DNA from: Pseudozyma flocculosa PF-1
Taxonomy: Eukaryota > Basidiomycota > Ustilaginomycetes > Ustilaginales > Ustilaginaceae
DNA: 64,000 nt
NCBI RefSeq assembly: GCF_000417875.1
Contig: NW_006920872.1
Span: 168,197 to 232,196, forward strand
Direction of reading: 5' to 3'
A program made the translations under genes and the position numbers. This document shows, piece by piece, positions 63,169 to 64,000 of this stretch; position 1 is the stretch's first letter, and every line of letters begins with the position of its first letter. Under the pieces are notes generated by a model. That model ran no database searches and was not told where the DNA came from. It saw only the letters and a list, made by a program, of their open reading frames with translations.

Positions 63169-64000
63169 TCATTGCGCCCTGCCCTTTCCCTTGGCCCTGG
63201 TCCGTGCCTCGGCTGCCGCGTCTTCATCGCTCGCCTTGGCCTTTCCCTTGCCCTTGCCGCCGGGCGAGGGAGATGCGTCGCCCTCTCTCGTTCCGAGCCT
63301 CGAGTTACGGCCCGACGTTGCCTCGTCGCTCTGGCCGCTACCATTGACCCCGTTGGCCCCGCTGGCCCCGCTGGCTCCGCTGCCATTCGCTGGGGTGGCC
63401 GCGCTAGGCTTCCTGACCGGCAGCCTGCTGGGACTGCTCGGCTTGCCGCCCTGGTGCTGCTGCTGCGGCGACGACGGAGATGGCGTCGACAGCCTCCTCT
63501 CCCTCTCCTTTTCCTGCGGCAGCACCAGCGTCGGTCCCTGGACGTCGCCGCCCACCCTCTTTGCCAAGTCTGACCCGTCCATCTCGTCCTCCTTCTTGGG
63601 TGCCGAAAACTTGGCCTGGACCTGCCGGTAGTGCGCCATCTCCTGCTCGCTGACGCTGGGTACGAGCTCCCTCAGTGCGCCCTCAAAGTCCCTCCGGCCC
63701 ACCTTGACCTCGATCTCGTCCTGCGTCGCCATCTCGGCCAGATAGTACTGCGGCGTCAGCGGGTGCGGGTGCGTCTTGGCGCCGGGCGTCGCATTGATCT
63801 TGGCGATCGTCTCGTCAATCTCGGACGCCTTGCGCGTCATGGCCTTGAGCATCGCATCCGAGCACAGGGCGTAAAAGTCGGCGCCCGTCAGGTTGAACGG
63901 ACACTGCTCCGCAATCACCCCGAGGTCATCGAGGTCCGAGTCGAGCTTGAACTTGCGCGTCAGCGCCTGCAGGATGTTGAGCTGCGCAGCGTGCGTCTCG
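63169..64000 (-). CDS. PEX6: PEX6 peroxisomal AAA-ATPase, C-terminal part only (runs off the window)
   Basis: With PEX1, PEX6 forms the AAA+ motor that extracts ubiquitinated PEX5 receptor from the peroxisomal membrane. Only the last 277 codons are here; the 5' part lies beyond 64000. The visible sequence starts in the lid of the D2 ATPase (AAQLNILQALTRKFKLDSD) and continues with CPFNLTGADFYALCSDAMLKAMTRKA, a PEX6-typical block, and the substrate-helix region REDFEEAL-like RRDFEGALRELVPSVSEQEMAHY. The Walker and SRH motifs are outside the window. After SEQEMAHYRQVQAKF a further tail of about 145 residues is unusual: Ser/Pro/Gln-rich, then Gly/Ala-rich, then basic (GKGKGKAKASDEDAA...AKGKGRAQ) to TGA 63169. 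Confidence 0.9.
   Translation of the reverse strand, partial: ETHAAQLNILQALTRKFKLDSDLDDLGVIAEQCPFNLTGADFYALCSDAMLKAMTRKASEIDETIAKINATPGAKTHPHPLTPQYYLAEMATQDEIEVKVGRRDFEGALRELVPSVSEQEMAHYRQVQAKFSAPKKEDEMDGSDLAKRVGGDVQGPTLVLPQEKERERRLSTPSPSSPQQQHQGGKPSSPSRLPVRKPSAATPANGSGASGASGANGVNGSGQSDEATSGRNSRLGTREGDASPSPGGKGKGKAKASDEDAAAEARTRAKGKGRAQ

Overview
The window looks like nuclear DNA of a basidiomycete fungus, most likely a GC-rich Ustilaginomycotina (smut-lineage) relative. Most genes carry short introns with GTGAGT-type donors and the standard code. Gene content is fungal (Zn2Cys6 regulators, RFT1, EMC1, ASF1, DUS4, OCT1, PEX6). Long antisense open frames opposite real genes are what high GC3 produces. 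The lineage is inferred from gene style, not from a marker gene.

Layout. 0.25-2.8 kb (-): mitochondrial glutamyl-tRNA synthetase, 8 exons, divergent from RFT1 (+, 3.3-5.3 kb). 5.6-10 kb (-): large kelch-repeat membrane protein interrupted by a false assembly gap. 11.4-12.9 kb (-): galactose mutarotase-like gene, divergent from mitochondrial intermediate peptidase (+, 13.3-16.1 kb). 16.7-17.2 kb (-): small coiled-coil protein. 17.49-17.58 kb (+): intron-containing tRNA-Thr(CGT). 18.0-21.0 kb (-): secreted GH31 alpha-glucosidase. 23.3-25.8 kb (-): low-complexity protein of unknown function. 27.2-30.4 kb (-): importin beta-1. 31.9-35.4 kb (-): EMC1. 37.3-40.2 kb (+): Zn2Cys6 regulator, followed in tandem by an MFS sugar porter (42.8-44.7 kb, +). 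45.1-46.4 kb (-): CBF1-type bHLH factor, divergent from eIF5A (+, 47.7-48.9 kb). 49.7-51.7 kb (-): second Zn2Cys6 factor. A 6.2 kb gene-free stretch with tandem repeats follows. 57.9-59.7 kb (+): DUS4, convergent with histone chaperone ASF1 (-, 59.9-60.9 kb). 62.1-62.9 kb (+): small helical protein. 63.2 kb to the window edge (-): C-terminal end of PEX6.

Most genes are housekeeping and functionally unrelated, with no operon-like structure. The one plausible functional theme is carbohydrate use: a secreted alpha-glucosidase, a mutarotase-like enzyme, and an adjacent Zn2Cys6 regulator plus sugar porter.

Reading splice sites by hand gave complete, frame-consistent models for every multi-exon gene. 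It also revealed two easily missed terminal exons (RFT1 and ASF1), where the donor GTGAGT itself makes an in-frame TGA. The sequence also holds an eIF5A first coding exon consisting only of the ATG, a perfect 11-copy 10-bp array with G-quadruplex potential, and two assembly defects (a spurious 145-bp duplication plus gap, and an ambiguous (GN)n tract). I found no convincing new multi-gene system, mobile element or CRISPR array.
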